A stretch of DNA of 64,000 bases, from contig NZ_CP031941.1 in NCBI RefSeq assembly GCF_003443655.1, forward strand, positions 4,710,501-4,774,500. Reading direction: 5' to 3'. The position numbers and the translations under genes are program-made. Of this stretch, positions 36,378 through 45,185 are shown one piece after another. Source of the DNA: Nostoc sphaeroides. Its GTDB lineage: Bacteria > Cyanobacteriota > Cyanobacteriia > Cyanobacteriales > Nostocaceae. The notes under the pieces are model-generated. The model was not told where the DNA came from, ran no database searches, and saw nothing but the letters and a program-made list of their open reading frames with translations. Each line of letters opens with the position of its first letter. The stretch's first letter is position 1.

Positions 36378-37310
36378 TCAACCAGGTGAATTGACTAGAG
36401 GAGGTGCAGCAGGTGGAACTGTAACCCAACCAGTTTGGACTGATTGATTGGATGTTTGAGCATACTCAGAAGCCGCTTGATTTTTTGCTACGGATGGCTT
36501 TTGGGTTGCAGCTTGTGCTAGCCACTGTTGATAATCTTCAGGAGATTCGACAACTACATTCGCCTGCATCGTTGCAAAGTATGTACCGCTATATTGAGAA
36601 TCGGTCAATCGGTATTTGCCGGGACGGATGGGAGTAAATTCAAAGTCGATCGCATGGTTGGGAATAATATCCTGCTTGAGGCGAAATGCAGGTATATAAA
36701 AGCCGTGGAGAACGTCTTGCGATTTCAGCGCTAAACGTATCCGGCGATCGCTCGGTAAATGCAATTCGGTACTGGTAATATCTCTTTCAGGATAGTGAAA
36801 CACCCACGCCCACTGTTTAGCTAGTACGTCAATTTTTTCTACAGGTTCCGCTAAAGTGTTAGCTGGGGCATCTTTTGGTTCTGCATAAGCCGATTCCATT
36901 CCCAATGGATTATGCAGGTGAACTATTTCAGATGGGCCTTGAATCCCCATTTGTTCGTAAACTTGATAGCTGTAGCCCGCAATCCACAACACTAACAGAA
37001 CTGGAATTGCTGTCCAGACAACTTCTAAGGTGATATTACCTTCAATTGCAGGGCCGTCGGTGAAGTCATCTTTGATAGCCCGATGGAAAATAACAGAATA
37101 CATTAAAGTACTTGTTACTCCCAAGAAGATGAAGGAACCAAGGGTTACTAAGAAGCTAATCAAATCATCAATTAGTAGGGATTCGGCTGCTGCTTGGGGG
37201 GGAAGCCAGGAGTAAGCCTGCTTCCCGATCCAGAGACTCGTAACAGTCACTGCGATCGCGCCTGTAAGCAGCGTCAAAATATTTAAAATCTTCTGGATTT
37301 TCATGGTCAT
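36378..37310 (-). CDS. coxB: Subunit II without CuA ligands (quinol-oxidase-like, cox3/ARTO type)
   Basis: 310 residues with two N-terminal membrane helices and a periplasmic/lumenal cupredoxin domain. The first copper His is present (VLHGFYIPAFRLKQD). The main CuA loop, normally C-x-E-x-C-G-x-x-H-x-x-M, reads DSQYSGTYFATM: both Cys, the Glu and the His are replaced and only Met remains. It therefore cannot bind CuA, as in cyanobacterial alternative respiratory terminal oxidase (ARTO) and Anabaena Cox3. A long polar tail follows. MTM gives two possible starts, 37310 and 37304. Confidence 0.95.
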   Translation of the reverse strand: MTMKIQKILNILTLLTGAIAVTVTSLWIGKQAYSWLPPQAAAESLLIDDLISFLVTLGSFIFLGVTSTLMYSVIFHRAIKDDFTDGPAIEGNITLEVVWTAIPVLLVLWIAGYSYQVYEQMGIQGPSEIVHLHNPLGMESAYAEPKDAPANTLAEPVEKIDVLAKQWAWVFHYPERDITSTELHLPSDRRIRLALKSQDVLHGFYIPAFRLKQDIIPNHAIDFEFTPIRPGKYRLTDSQYSGTYFATMQANVVVESPEDYQQWLAQAATQKPSVAKNQAASEYAQTSNQSVQTGWVTVPPAAPPLVNSPG

Positions 37311-37421
37311 TGGTCACTTGTACTGAGCGAAGCCGAAGTATTAGTCATTGGTCATTGGTCATTGGTCATTGGTCGATGGTTAGTAACTTTAAACAAAGGA
37401 CAAAGGACAATTGACAAATGA
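37311..37421. repeat. Heptamer array with embedded 25-bp dyad
   Basis: TCATTGG units (37305-37375) are interrupted by ACTTGTACTGAGCGAAGCCG... (37316-37340), a small dispersed repeat also seen near 39218, 42276 and 58684. It lies in the spacer between the second DUF2231 gene and coxB, inside the operon. Confidence 0.7.
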
Positions 37422-38039
37422 CTATTTGAGTATTGTGTTGAGGTCTTGGTGCGATCGCAGCAAATTATCTGCTGTATTGTGTACGCCAAATTCGGCTGCC
37501 ATTTGCGCCCCTAGTGTCCCGTGGACGTACAGAATGAACATGATTGCTATGCCTGCCAACAGATAGATCCATTGCACTTCTCTATCTGTCTGTTTATATT
37601 CTTGTTTGGCCCAAACGAAGCGCTGCCATCCTCTCCAGATGGTCAAGACAACAATCAGCGCTAATAAGAACACACCACCCACACCATGCCAAAGCATTGT
37701 TTCCATTGCCTGCAATCCCCAGGCACTTTTCATATCAGCTGGTGGTGTGGCCAACAGCATTTCGTAAAAGCCTGCTGCCACTGTGAAAAATGTGATGATG
37801 CTGGCAGCTAGCATGTTGTACCAGCCAACATCAAATAAGTTGTTACGTTCCACAGTAATTGCTAAATATTTGAAGACCCATTTTTCAAAGGGGAACAGAA
37901 CACCGACAATATCAAAGGTCATCCCAATGATGAACAAACCTATTGTCAGATGGACTAAGTTGGGATGAATGGGAATTGTGTAAGGTAATCCGTTTGCGCC
38001 TAAAGAGCCGCTTAATTGATCAATTAATTCTGAGTTCAT
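37422..38039 (-). CDS. DUF2231 membrane protein of the cox operon (second)
   Basis: 205 residues from MNSELIDQLSGSLGANGLPY. Four membrane helices; the family motif is IPIHPNLVHLTIGLFIIGMTF with conserved His pairs. The ATG overlaps the stop of the upstream DUF2231 gene by four bases (ATGA), so the two are translationally coupled. In Anabaena two such proteins precede coxB3. The role is unknown; accessory electron transfer or assembly is plausible because of the His residues and operon position (inference). The open frame to 38099 is not used. Confidence 0.88.
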   Translation of the reverse strand: MNSELIDQLSGSLGANGLPYTIPIHPNLVHLTIGLFIIGMTFDIVGVLFPFEKWVFKYLAITVERNNLFDVGWYNMLAASIITFFTVAAGFYEMLLATPPADMKSAWGLQAMETMLWHGVGGVFLLALIVVLTIWRGWQRFVWAKQEYKQTDREVQWIYLLAGIAIMFILYVHGTLGAQMAAEFGVHNTADNLLRSHQDLNTILK

Positions 38040-38536
38040 CGCAACAGACCATCCTTTACTGCTTCCACAACTGGCACTGTATGCAATCCATACACCCAAA
38101 CAAGTTCATCTCCGAGATATACTTGCAAGCCAACTATCAAAGTTAAAACTAGTCCGGCTCCCAAATAATAAATTGATATTTTTTGCGGGTTGCGGGCACG
38201 AATTACATAGCGCCAAGCTGTAATTGCTGTGATGATTCCCGAAAGTGACCAACCAATCAGCGTATGCAAATTCAGCACCGATTTTGCGAGGCTGTAAGGC
38301 TGTGCTAAACCCGCTTCAAACTGACCAAAAATAATCGCAACGAAGATGGCGATCGTGGCAACTAACATGTTCCACCAACTCACCTCAAAAAGACTGGATT
38401 TACCAGTAAAATAGCCAACTACATCGCAGAAAAAGGAAAACAACACCATCGCAATTACGAAGTGGACAACGATGGGATGAATCGTATCTGGATAAGGTAA
38501 ATTATGGTCGTTCAAAGATGTCAAATACTCAAACAT
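38036..38536 (-). CDS. DUF2231 membrane protein of the cox operon (first)
   Basis: 166 residues with four membrane helices. HPIVVHFVIAMVLFSFFCDVVGYFTG is the DUF2231 core, and a later His lies in LNLHTLIGW. A GGAG box precedes the ATG. It is the promoter-proximal gene of the oxidase operon. The two DUF2231 proteins are related but differ in length and loop regions, so they may form a heterodimer (inference). Confidence 0.88.
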   Translation of the reverse strand: MFEYLTSLNDHNLPYPDTIHPIVVHFVIAMVLFSFFCDVVGYFTGKSSLFEVSWWNMLVATIAIFVAIIFGQFEAGLAQPYSLAKSVLNLHTLIGWSLSGIITAITAWRYVIRARNPQKISIYYLGAGLVLTLIVGLQVYLGDELVWVYGLHTVPVVEAVKDGLLR

Positions 38537-39142
38537 TGGATTCTCCTGGACATATCTACCGCACTGTGGTCAATCAATTTTGGATTTTAGATTTATTCCG
38601 TCCCTGACGAGATATAAACCAGAAGACCTTAATCCAAAATGGCTAATTAAACTTCAATGATTGATGGATACTCACTAACACCACTACAAGTATCTATCTA
38701 TAATTGACCGGAATCTGTTCAATATGTGCGCGGCGCAATACGCTTAATCATGTCTTAGCTTTTGGTAGACAAATTTAATAAACTTGCCTTTAGGGAATGA
38801 TTTTTGTTGCGATTAATTTCCTCATGCCGATAGTCTGCAACAGCAATTTTTGATGTAGCTAAATCAAATCGCTGTCGTTTGTTGATTTCCTTAACCTATC
38901 TTTAGCTTAAGTAAATTTTTATAAATTGTCAAAACAATAATAATTAAAATTTTAAAAGTTAGTGATTTAGCAAAAAGATATTTATATAATGTATCGATTC
39001 TGGCATTAACTAAAATTCAAAAAAACCATAAATATCATATTTTTTATGTAAAGTATTTCACAATGATAAAATTTTTAATTGTAATGTAAATGACAAAAAT
39101 ATATAATTTTGGTTAGTAAGTATAAAAGCGAGTCAAGGTAAG
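38537..39142. other. Promoter region of the cox operon, AT-rich
   Basis: 606 bases without a gene. It should contain the operon promoter. A minus-strand TTATAGATAGATAC (38694-38707) resembles the NtcA consensus GTAN8TAC with one mismatch, but no matching -10 box was found. Strongly AT-rich from 38930 to 39120. Confidence 0.45.
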
Positions 39143-39302
39143 TTAGGGAACTCCAAAAAATAAACTATCCAATTTTTGGAATCAAAACGATTTTTCCTTT
39201 GCCGCTCCCTGCTCCTGTTCGGCTACGCTCAGTACAAGTCACGGCAAGCCTGCTCCCTTGCCCTAAAAGTAATGGTATATTTTTTGATTTGGAAATCTCT
39301 TA
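39143..39302. mobile_element. MITE-like element, family A, copy 2 (diverged)
   Basis: Left end TTAGGGAACTCCAAAAAATA, right end GATTTGGAAATCTCTTA, TA at both borders. The interior is different from copies 1 and 3: instead of AGTCAAC heptamers it holds GCTCCCTGCTCC units and the small dyad TTCGGCTACGCTCAGTACAA. Element E copy 2 is inserted beside its right end. Confidence 0.65.
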
Positions 39303-39307
39303 GTAGC

Positions 39308-39441
39308 CAATACGGTTCGGTTAAGGTTTTTTGATGAAAATTCTAAATCACAAAGACGCGATAAATCGCCGTCTCTACAATAATTAATCCTTTGTAGAGA
39401 CGGCGATTTATCGCGTCTTTTGGCTTAACCGAACCGTATTG
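39308..39441. mobile_element. MITE, family E, copy 2, with 18-bp perfect TIR and 10-bp TSD
   Basis: 134 bp. CAATACGGTTCGGTTAAG and CTTAACCGAACCGTATTG are perfect inverted repeats. TCTTAGTAGC is repeated at 39298-39307 and 39442-39451. The left duplication covers the last five bases of family A copy 2, so this insertion came later. The interior has the dyad AGACGCGATAAATCGCCGTC / GACGGCGATTTATCGCGTCT. Confidence 0.88.
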
Positions 39442-39526
39442 TCTTAGTAGCTATGGTGGAACTGGAGAATGCTGAAAGGGTTTGATGAGCCATCAAGTCA
39501 CACTAATCGGTGTGAGGAGAAAACAA

Positions 39527-40087
39527 GTGGCATTTGAAATTGTGGTCATTGGTACTTCTTTGGGTGGGTTATCAGCCTTAAAAATTCTCTTGGGTAATTT
39601 ACCAGCAGATTTTCTAGTGCCGATCGCAATCGTGCAACACCGTCACAAGGAGTCTAACAACACACTCCAGGAGTTATTACAAGAATATACTTCATTGCCG
39701 ATTCGAGAAGTGGAAGACAAAGACGAAATACTACCAGGACATATCTACATAGCTCCAGCAGATTATCACTTATTGGTTGAACCAGGTCACTTTGCTCTTT
39801 CGACTGATGAGCCTGTTTCTTATGCCAGACCATCTATCGATGTGCTATTTGAGTCAGCAGCCGATGTCTACAGTGAGCAAGTTATTGGTGTAATATTGAC
39901 AGGAGCAAACCAAGATGGTATGCAAGGTCTGAAGAAAATAAAAGCGCGGGGAGGACTTACTATCGTACAAGAACCTACCACAGCTGAGAGTGATGTTATG
40001 CCAGAAGCAGCAATTTCTGCTGTTGCAGTAGACTGGATTTTAACACTTTCAAACATTGCTTCCCAAATGGTTAAGCTTTGTCATTAA
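39527..40087 (+). CDS. cheB: CheB-type methylesterase, catalytic domain only
   Basis: 186 residues. Catalytic Ser is in IGTSLGG, His in IVQHRH and Asp in LTGANQDG, the triad of CheB, which removes methyl groups from receptor glutamates. There is no receiver domain, so control must be through another protein, probably the hybrid kinase 18 bp downstream. Start: the frame is open from ATG 39485, but the GTG at 39527 has a strong GAGGAG box and gives the usual beginning AFEIVVIGTSLGG. That box lies in GGTGTGAGGAG, complementary to the Yfr1 core. Confidence 0.88.
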   Translation: MAFEIVVIGTSLGGLSALKILLGNLPADFLVPIAIVQHRHKESNNTLQELLQEYTSLPIREVEDKDEILPGHIYIAPADYHLLVEPGHFALSTDEPVSYARPSIDVLFESAADVYSEQVIGVILTGANQDGMQGLKKIKARGGLTIVQEPTTAESDVMPEAAISAVAVDWILTLSNIASQMVKLCH

Positions 40088-40105
40088 TTACGGAAAAAAA
40101 AACCC

Positions 40106-42151
40106 ATGCAGATGGAACCCAAAGTAAACATCCTCCTAGTGGATGATAAACTAGAAAATTTGCTAGCACTAGAAGCAATCCTAGAAAAACTGGGAGAGAA
40201 TCTGGTAAGAGCTACTTCTGGGGAAGAAGCTTTGAGGTGTCTGCTACATCAAGACTTTGCAGTAATTTTGTTAGATGTGCAAATGCCAGGGATGGATGGC
40301 TTTGAAACTGCAACCTTGATTCGCAATCGGGGGCGATCGCGTCACACTCCAATTATCTTTCTGACTGCCTTTAGCACCAGCGACCAAATGCTATTTAAAG
40401 GCTATGCCTTAGGTGCAGTTGATTATTTGCTCAAACCATTAGACCCTAATATTTTGACTTCTAAAGTCACAGTATTCGTAGAACTATTTAAGAAAACAGA
40501 AGCCGTCAAGCAACAAGCAGCGCAACTGGTAGCTGTCAATGCCGAACTCAGGCAAAGTGAAGAACGATTGCGATCGCTGAGTACCTGTTCACCCGTTGGC
40601 ATTTTTGAAATTGATACCGAAGGAGGATGTAGATATACTAATCCTCGCTATCAAATAATTTGTGGCTTGAAAGCGGCAGAGAGTTTACAAAAAAAATGGC
40701 TAGAATCTGTTCATCCAGAAGATAGAGAACGAGCAGTTGCCACTTGGTCTAACTACATTCGTGAAGGTCGTGATTACTCAGAAGAGTTTCGTTTTCAAAC
40801 CGCTCATGGCATCGTCCGTTGGGTTCAAGTTCGCTCATCACCTATGCTTTCCGGTCAAGGAGAATTGCTAGGATATGTAGGCACTCTCGAAGATATTACT
40901 GAACGCAAACAAGCAGAAGAAGTCCGCGCTCAAGTGATTCGAGAACAGACGGCAAGAGCCGAAGCAGAAGCAGCAAATCGCATGAAAGATGAGTTTCTCG
41001 CTGTTCTTTCTCACGAACTCCGCACACCGCTAACCTCAATGCTGGGCTGGTCAAAAATCCTTCGCTCTAAGAAACTTGACGAAAAAGCCACTTCCCGCGC
41101 CCTAGAGGCCATTGAACGCAACGCAATATCTCAGATGCAACTAATTGAGGATATCTTAGATGTATCCCGGATTATCCGTGGTCAGTTGCGGTTAAATGTA
41201 TCTGCGGTGAATCTGCTCACGGTAACGGAGGCAGCCTTAGAGGCAGTGCGTCCCCTAGCAGAACCAAAAGAGATTAAGTTAAATACTGTTTTGGATACTT
41301 CAGTCGGGTCAGTTTATGGCGATCCAGCCCGTTTACAGCAAGTTGTCTGGAACCTACTAACTAATGCCATTAAGTTTACCCCTAAGGGTGGCAGAGTAGA
41401 TGTGAATCTGTCAGTAGTCTGTGGTGAAGAACAAGAAATAACTCACAAATACGCCCAAATTCAAGTTATCGATACAGGGATTGGCATCAGTTCCGAGTTT
41501 TTGCCCAAAGTATTTGAGCGTTTCCGGCAAGCAGACAGCACCACAACGCGATCGCACAATGGACTAGGATTAGGACTAGCGATCGTCCGTCATCTAGTAG
41601 AACTGCACAAGGGTACAATAGTTGCCCAAAGTCTAGGCACTGGACAAGGAGCAACCTTTACTGTGAGATTACCACTGCTACAAGACAATAGGGCTAGCAG
41701 AGTCAGTAGAGAAGCCACAGGAGAAATTTCTTCCCCTGTGGCATTGACCCCCCTTGCTGGATTAAGAGTTTTAGTTGTAGATGATGAAGCAGATACCCGT
41801 AACTTTCTCAGTTTTATGTTTGAAGAATATGGGGCGTTTGCCACTGCGGTAGCATCAGTTGATGAAGCGTTGGCAGTACTTGAACAAGCAAAACCAGATA
41901 TTTTGATTAGTGACATCGGCATGTCAGAGCAAGATGGTTATACGCTGATTCGGAAACTGCGCTCTTTAGAACCAGAGAAAGGCGGACGTATCCCAGCGAT
42001 CGCTTTAACAGCATATACGCGCGAGGAAGACCGCCTAGAAGCCCTAAGAGCAGGGTTTCAGCAGCATTTATCTAAGCCAATAGACCCCACTAAATTGATT
42101 GCTATGGTTGCCAATGTATTAAAGCTACCTGTGGAAGTTCCAGTGGGTTGA
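40106..42151 (+). CDS. Hybrid histidine kinase (REC-PAS-HisKA-HATPase-REC)
   Basis: 681 residues, no membrane segment. Order: receiver domain (8-122, phospho-acceptor Asp57 in LLDVQMPGMDG), coiled segment (130-155), PAS/PAC (about 155-270), HisKA with His303 in SHELRTP, HATPase with N-box (Asn420) and GLGLGLAI (485-492), second receiver (553-670, Asp603). A soluble phosphorelay kinase. The cheB gene is 18 bp upstream, so the two are probably co-transcribed, forming a sensory module of unknown stimulus; cheR lies 9.3 kb away. Confidence 0.93.
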   Translation: MQMEPKVNILLVDDKLENLLALEAILEKLGENLVRATSGEEALRCLLHQDFAVILLDVQMPGMDGFETATLIRNRGRSRHTPIIFLTAFSTSDQMLFKGYALGAVDYLLKPLDPNILTSKVTVFVELFKKTEAVKQQAAQLVAVNAELRQSEERLRSLSTCSPVGIFEIDTEGGCRYTNPRYQIICGLKAAESLQKKWLESVHPEDRERAVATWSNYIREGRDYSEEFRFQTAHGIVRWVQVRSSPMLSGQGELLGYVGTLEDITERKQAEEVRAQVIREQTARAEAEAANRMKDEFLAVLSHELRTPLTSMLGWSKILRSKKLDEKATSRALEAIERNAISQMQLIEDILDVSRIIRGQLRLNVSAVNLLTVTEAALEAVRPLAEPKEIKLNTVLDTSVGSVYGDPARLQQVVWNLLTNAIKFTPKGGRVDVNLSVVCGEEQEITHKYAQIQVIDTGIGISSEFLPKVFERFRQADSTTTRSHNGLGLGLAIVRHLVELHKGTIVAQSLGTGQGATFTVRLPLLQDNRASRVSREATGEISSPVALTPLAGLRVLVVDDEADTRNFLSFMFEEYGAFATAVASVDEALAVLEQAKPDILISDIGMSEQDGYTLIRKLRSLEPEKGGRIPAIALTAYTREEDRLEALRAGFQQHLSKPIDPTKLIAMVANVLKLPVEVPVG

Positions 42152-42167
42152 TTTTGAACTGGGGGGT

Positions 42168-42237
42168 GGGGGAGATGAGGGAGATGAGGGAGATGAGGGA
42201 GCAGGGGGAGCAGGGGGAGCAGGGGGAGCAGGGGAAG
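42168..42237. repeat. 9-bp tandem repeats GGGAGATGA and GCAGGGGGA
   Basis: Three GGGAGATGA units then four GCAGGGGGA units, followed at 42276-42299 by the small dyad ACTTCGACTTCGCTCAGTAC. Spacer between convergent genes. Confidence 0.8.
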
Positions 42238-42319
42238 AATAACTATTAATTATTGACCAATGCCCAATGCCCCATACTTCGACTTCGCTCAGTACAAGTG
42301 CCCAATGCCCAATTTCAAA

Positions 42320-42691
42320 TCAAGACGAAGTTAAGGCATGTTTTTTCAATTCGTCTAGGGAAACCATTTCCAAAGCTCTAGCATGGGTTGCAGAGAGGAT
42401 GACGGGTGGAGCAACGCCAGCATCGAGAGCTTCTTGCCAGCGAGAAGCACACAAACACCAGCGATCGCCAGGCTTCAGTCCAGGAAAATTAAAATCAGGA
42501 ACAGGTGTGCTTAGATCGTTCCCGTGGGATTTAGTGAACTCCAGGAATTCTGATGTCACTTCGGCGCATACGACATGCGATCCGAAATCCTGACCACCTG
42601 TGCGACAAAAACCGTCGCGGTAAAACCCAGTCATCGGTGAAGTGCAGCAGGCTTCTAGGTTTCCACCGATTACGTTTTTAGCTTCTGTCAT
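42320..42691 (-). CDS. DUF2237 protein
   Basis: 123 residues, the whole DUF2237 domain: KNVIGGNLEACCTSPMTGFYRDG, GSHVVCAEVTSEFLEFTKS, GNDLSTP and PGLKPGDRWCLCASRWQEA. The several conserved Cys residues suggest metal or redox chemistry, but no function is established. Convergent with the hybrid kinase gene. Confidence 0.92.
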   Translation of the reverse strand: MTEAKNVIGGNLEACCTSPMTGFYRDGFCRTGGQDFGSHVVCAEVTSEFLEFTKSHGNDLSTPVPDFNFPGLKPGDRWCLCASRWQEALDAGVAPPVILSATHARALEMVSLDELKKHALTSS

Positions 42692-43268
42692 TGTTAATTA
42701 GTTGTACTTGATTTTTTGGCTTCCATATAAGCCTATATTGACATTCTCTACTTGAATCAAAATCACTATCTCTTATTAATTTGGAAAAGTAGCGAATTTT
42801 AGAATCACTACTCATACCAAATTTCAACTTTACAGTTATTCAGAATGGTGCAATATCTCAGTAGAATTTCTGATAAAAACCCCTGGTAGTTAGCCAGGGG
42901 TAATGCAAGTCAGTACTTTTCGCATGGAATGTATCCTACTTAAATACCATAGCAACCGTCTAATTTAGAGATATGCCATTTTGCCAAGCAAAAAAGCCCC
43001 CAGTGGTAAGCCGAGGGTTAATTTTTTTGGAATAGCGGTAATCTACAAAGCTATTATTCCCAGTCCAATACGCAATAGAACCAAAATAGAATAGGAATTT
43101 CGACAGCTATATATATAGGGCTGACAATTCAGGTCATCTGGAAAACCTCACTTCTATTTCTGTCATCCTTTAAGGAGAGAGACTTTGAATTTTCTCCCTT
43201 AGAGCGACGAGTTGGGGGTTAGGGGGTTAGGTTTTTGGTAGACTTTTCCACATAACGTGAAAAGTCAG
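42692..43268. other. Intergenic region upstream of psbA with two hairpins
   Basis: 577 bases. CCCCTGG-TAGTTAG-CCAGGGG (42880-42900) and GCCCCCAGTGGTAAGCCGAGGG followed by a T run (42994-43029) are 100 bp apart. Either could be terminator remains of lost genes or the end of a small RNA. No reading frame is supported. Confidence 0.4.
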
Positions 43269-43370
43269 ATATATAGCGGTTCTCAATTGCATAGAATACA
43301 GACCATTTGTAGGGGCACAGCATTGCTATGCCCTATTGTGTATTGCTTCCATTCGAGAACCGCTATATAT
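43269..43370. mobile_element. MITE-like element, family G, upstream of psbA
   Basis: 102 bp. ATATATAGCGGTTCTC and GAGAACCGCTATATAT are perfect 16-bp inverted repeats. The interior holds the dyad GGGGCACAGCATTGCTATGCCC. It ends about 200 bp before the psbA start. No longer TSD than the TA-rich border itself is visible. Confidence 0.7.
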
Positions 43371-43486
43371 GTTGTGATGTCATACAAAAGAGAGCTTTGG
43401 CGTATCTTAACCTCATTGCTTACCTTTAAATAACTAAAACTGATAGAACTCATCAGCTTTACTGAAGTAATAAAACTTGATTAAAT

Positions 43487-43504
43487 TTTGTAAAGCATTG
43501 TAAA
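43487..43504 (-). promoter_or_regulatory. HLR1 element (RpaB-binding consensus) upstream of psbA
   Basis: On the minus strand TTTACAATGCTTTACAAA fits the HLR1 consensus (G/T)TTACA(T/A)(T/A)NN(G/T)TTACA(T/A)(T/A) at every position. It lies 64-81 bp before the psbA start codon. HLR1 sites bind RpaB and control high-light genes (established); whether this one activates or represses depends on the unmapped transcription start. Confidence 0.6.
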
Positions 43505-43567
43505 GTAGTTTCACAGGCAAAGGCAAACGAGCCTGATTTATAAATAACTAACCGCACTTATAAAACC

Positions 43568-44650
43568 ATGACAGCAACCTTACAACAGCGCTCAAGCGCC
43601 AACGTATGGGATCGATTCTGTGAATGGATCACCAGCACCAACAACCGGATTTACATCGGTTGGTTCGGCGTAGTAATGATCCCCACCCTCTTAGCCGCTA
43701 CCGCTTGCTTCGTAATCGCCTTCATCGCCGCACCTCCAGTAGACATCGATGGCATCCGTGAACCTGTTGCAGGTTCCTTAATCTACGGAAACAACATCAT
43801 CTCCGGTGCAGTAGTACCTTCCTCCAACGCCATCGGCTTGCACTTCTACCCAATTTGGGAAGCAGCATCCCTTGATGAGTGGCTCTACAACGGTGGCCCT
43901 TACCAATTGGTAATATTCCACTTCTTGATCGGCGTATTCTGCTACTTAGGTCGTGAATGGGAACTATCCTACCGCTTAGGTATGCGTCCTTGGATTGCGA
44001 TCGCATATTCTGCTCCAGTCGCAGCAGCAAGTGCAGTATTCTTGGTATACCCCATCGGACAAGGATCATTCTCTGATGGTATGCCCTTAGGTATTTCTGG
44101 AACCTTCAACTTCATGATTGTGTTCCAAGCAGAACACAACATCTTGATGCACCCCTTCCACCAATTAGGTGTAGCAGGTGTATTCGGCGGAAGCTTGTTC
44201 TCTGCGATGCACGGTTCATTGGTTACATCTTCTTTGGTTCGTGAAACCACTGAAACCGAATCTCAAAACTACGGTTACAAATTCGGTCAAGAAGAAGAAA
44301 CCTACAACATCGTTGCAGCCCACGGCTACTTCGGTCGTCTAATCTTCCAATACGCTTCATTCAACAACAGCCGTTCACTGCACTTCTTCTTAGCAGCATG
44401 GCCTGTAATCGGAATCTGGTTCACCGCCTTGGGTGTAAGCACAATGGCGTTCAACTTGAACGGTTTCAACTTCAACCAATCCATCATTGATTCAAGCGGT
44501 CGCGTCATCAGCACTTGGGCTGATGTAATCAACCGGGCTAACCTGGGTATGGAAGTAATGCACGAGCGTAACGCTCACAACTTCCCCTTAGATTTAGCTG
44601 CTGGTGATGTTGCTCCTGTAGCTCTTACTGCTCCTGCTATCAACGGTTAA
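43568..44650 (+). CDS. psbA: Photosystem II D1 protein, high-light (Glu130) form
   Basis: 360 residues. Tyr161, His198 (P680), His215, Ser264 and His272 are in place, as are the Mn-cluster ligands Asp170, Glu189, His332, Glu333, Asp342 and Ala344. The 16 residues after Ala344 ([15 protein letters not shown]) are removed on maturation. Position 130 is Glu (YLGREWELS), the mark of the D1:2 form made at high light. Codon use is that of a highly expressed gene. One of several psbA copies expected. Regulated by the HLR1 site upstream (inference); a strong terminator follows. Confidence 0.98.
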   Translation: MTATLQQRSSANVWDRFCEWITSTNNRIYIGWFGVVMIPTLLAATACFVIAFIAAPPVDIDGIREPVAGSLIYGNNIISGAVVPSSNAIGLHFYPIWEAASLDEWLYNGGPYQLVIFHFLIGVFCYLGREWELSYRLGMRPWIAIAYSAPVAAASAVFLVYPIGQGSFSDGMPLGISGTFNFMIVFQAEHNILMHPFHQLGVAGVFGGSLFSAMHGSLVTSSLVRETTETESQNYGYKFGQEEETYNIVAAHGYFGRLIFQYASFNNSRSLHFFLAAWPVIGIWFTALGVSTMAFNLNGFNFNQSIIDSSGRVISTWADVINRANLGMEVMHERNAHNFPLDLAAGDVAPVALTAPAING

Positions 44651-44672
44651 ATACTAAAGTTTAGCTAAAATT

Positions 44673-44706
44673 AAAAAGCGCTCTCCCAAAAAGGAGGGCG
44701 CTTTTT
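44673..44706 (+). terminator. Rho-independent terminator of psbA
   Basis: AAAAAGCGCTCTCC-CAAAAA-GGAGGGCGCTTTTT, then GTTTTTG. Strong GC stem with flanking A and T runs. Confidence 0.9.
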
Positions 44707-44726
44707 GTTTTTGTGGGTTTTGTTAA

Positions 44727-45185
44727 GTCAAAAAGTATATAAAGTTTTATAATCAATCCAATTCTGAGGTAGATGGCAAGTCTCTGCAAGCATCCCAACA
44801 ATTACAGACTGACAAACAAACTTATGGTTCAGAGTATATTCATCTTTATGTTGATGATATAGAAGGTGAGTGGCTAGAAAATTGGGATTGGGAAGATGAT
44901 TTAACAGATTATATTGATGCCTTTAATCATCATTGTCAGAATAGAAATTATCAATTTGCTATTGATACTTTGAATGCTTGCGATGAAAAACTGAAACATC
45001 TAGAAAATTATCAAAAACGTGTAGACCTTTACAGACAGCTAGTAGAAGTTTTGGAGATAAAAAGTATAAATATATCAACAATGGAACAAGAAATATTGCT
45101 CAAAGCAAAAGAACGTCTTGCTTTAGCGAAGTCTTTAATTGAGCAAGTCAATCAACAAAATAAAGATGCTAAAGAAAAAATATGA
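44727..45185 (+). pseudogene. 5'-truncated gene remnant (TPR-like/coiled region)
   Basis: An open frame of 152 codons runs from 44727 to the TGA at 45183, but it has no ATG or GTG; the first TTG is at 44970. The part before it (YIHLYVDDIEGEWLENWDWEDDL, IDAFNHHCQNRNYQFAIDTLNAC) is clearly protein-like, so the 5' end has been lost, probably by deletion up to the psbA terminator. The rest is helical. The stop overlaps the next start (ATGATGA), a leftover of translational coupling. Function unknown. Confidence 0.65.

Noticed and set aside
38694-38707. NtcA-like site (TTATAGATAGATAC) before the cox operon
   Set aside because: One mismatch in the palindromic GTAN8TAC core and no -10 box at the right distance; not strong enough to call.
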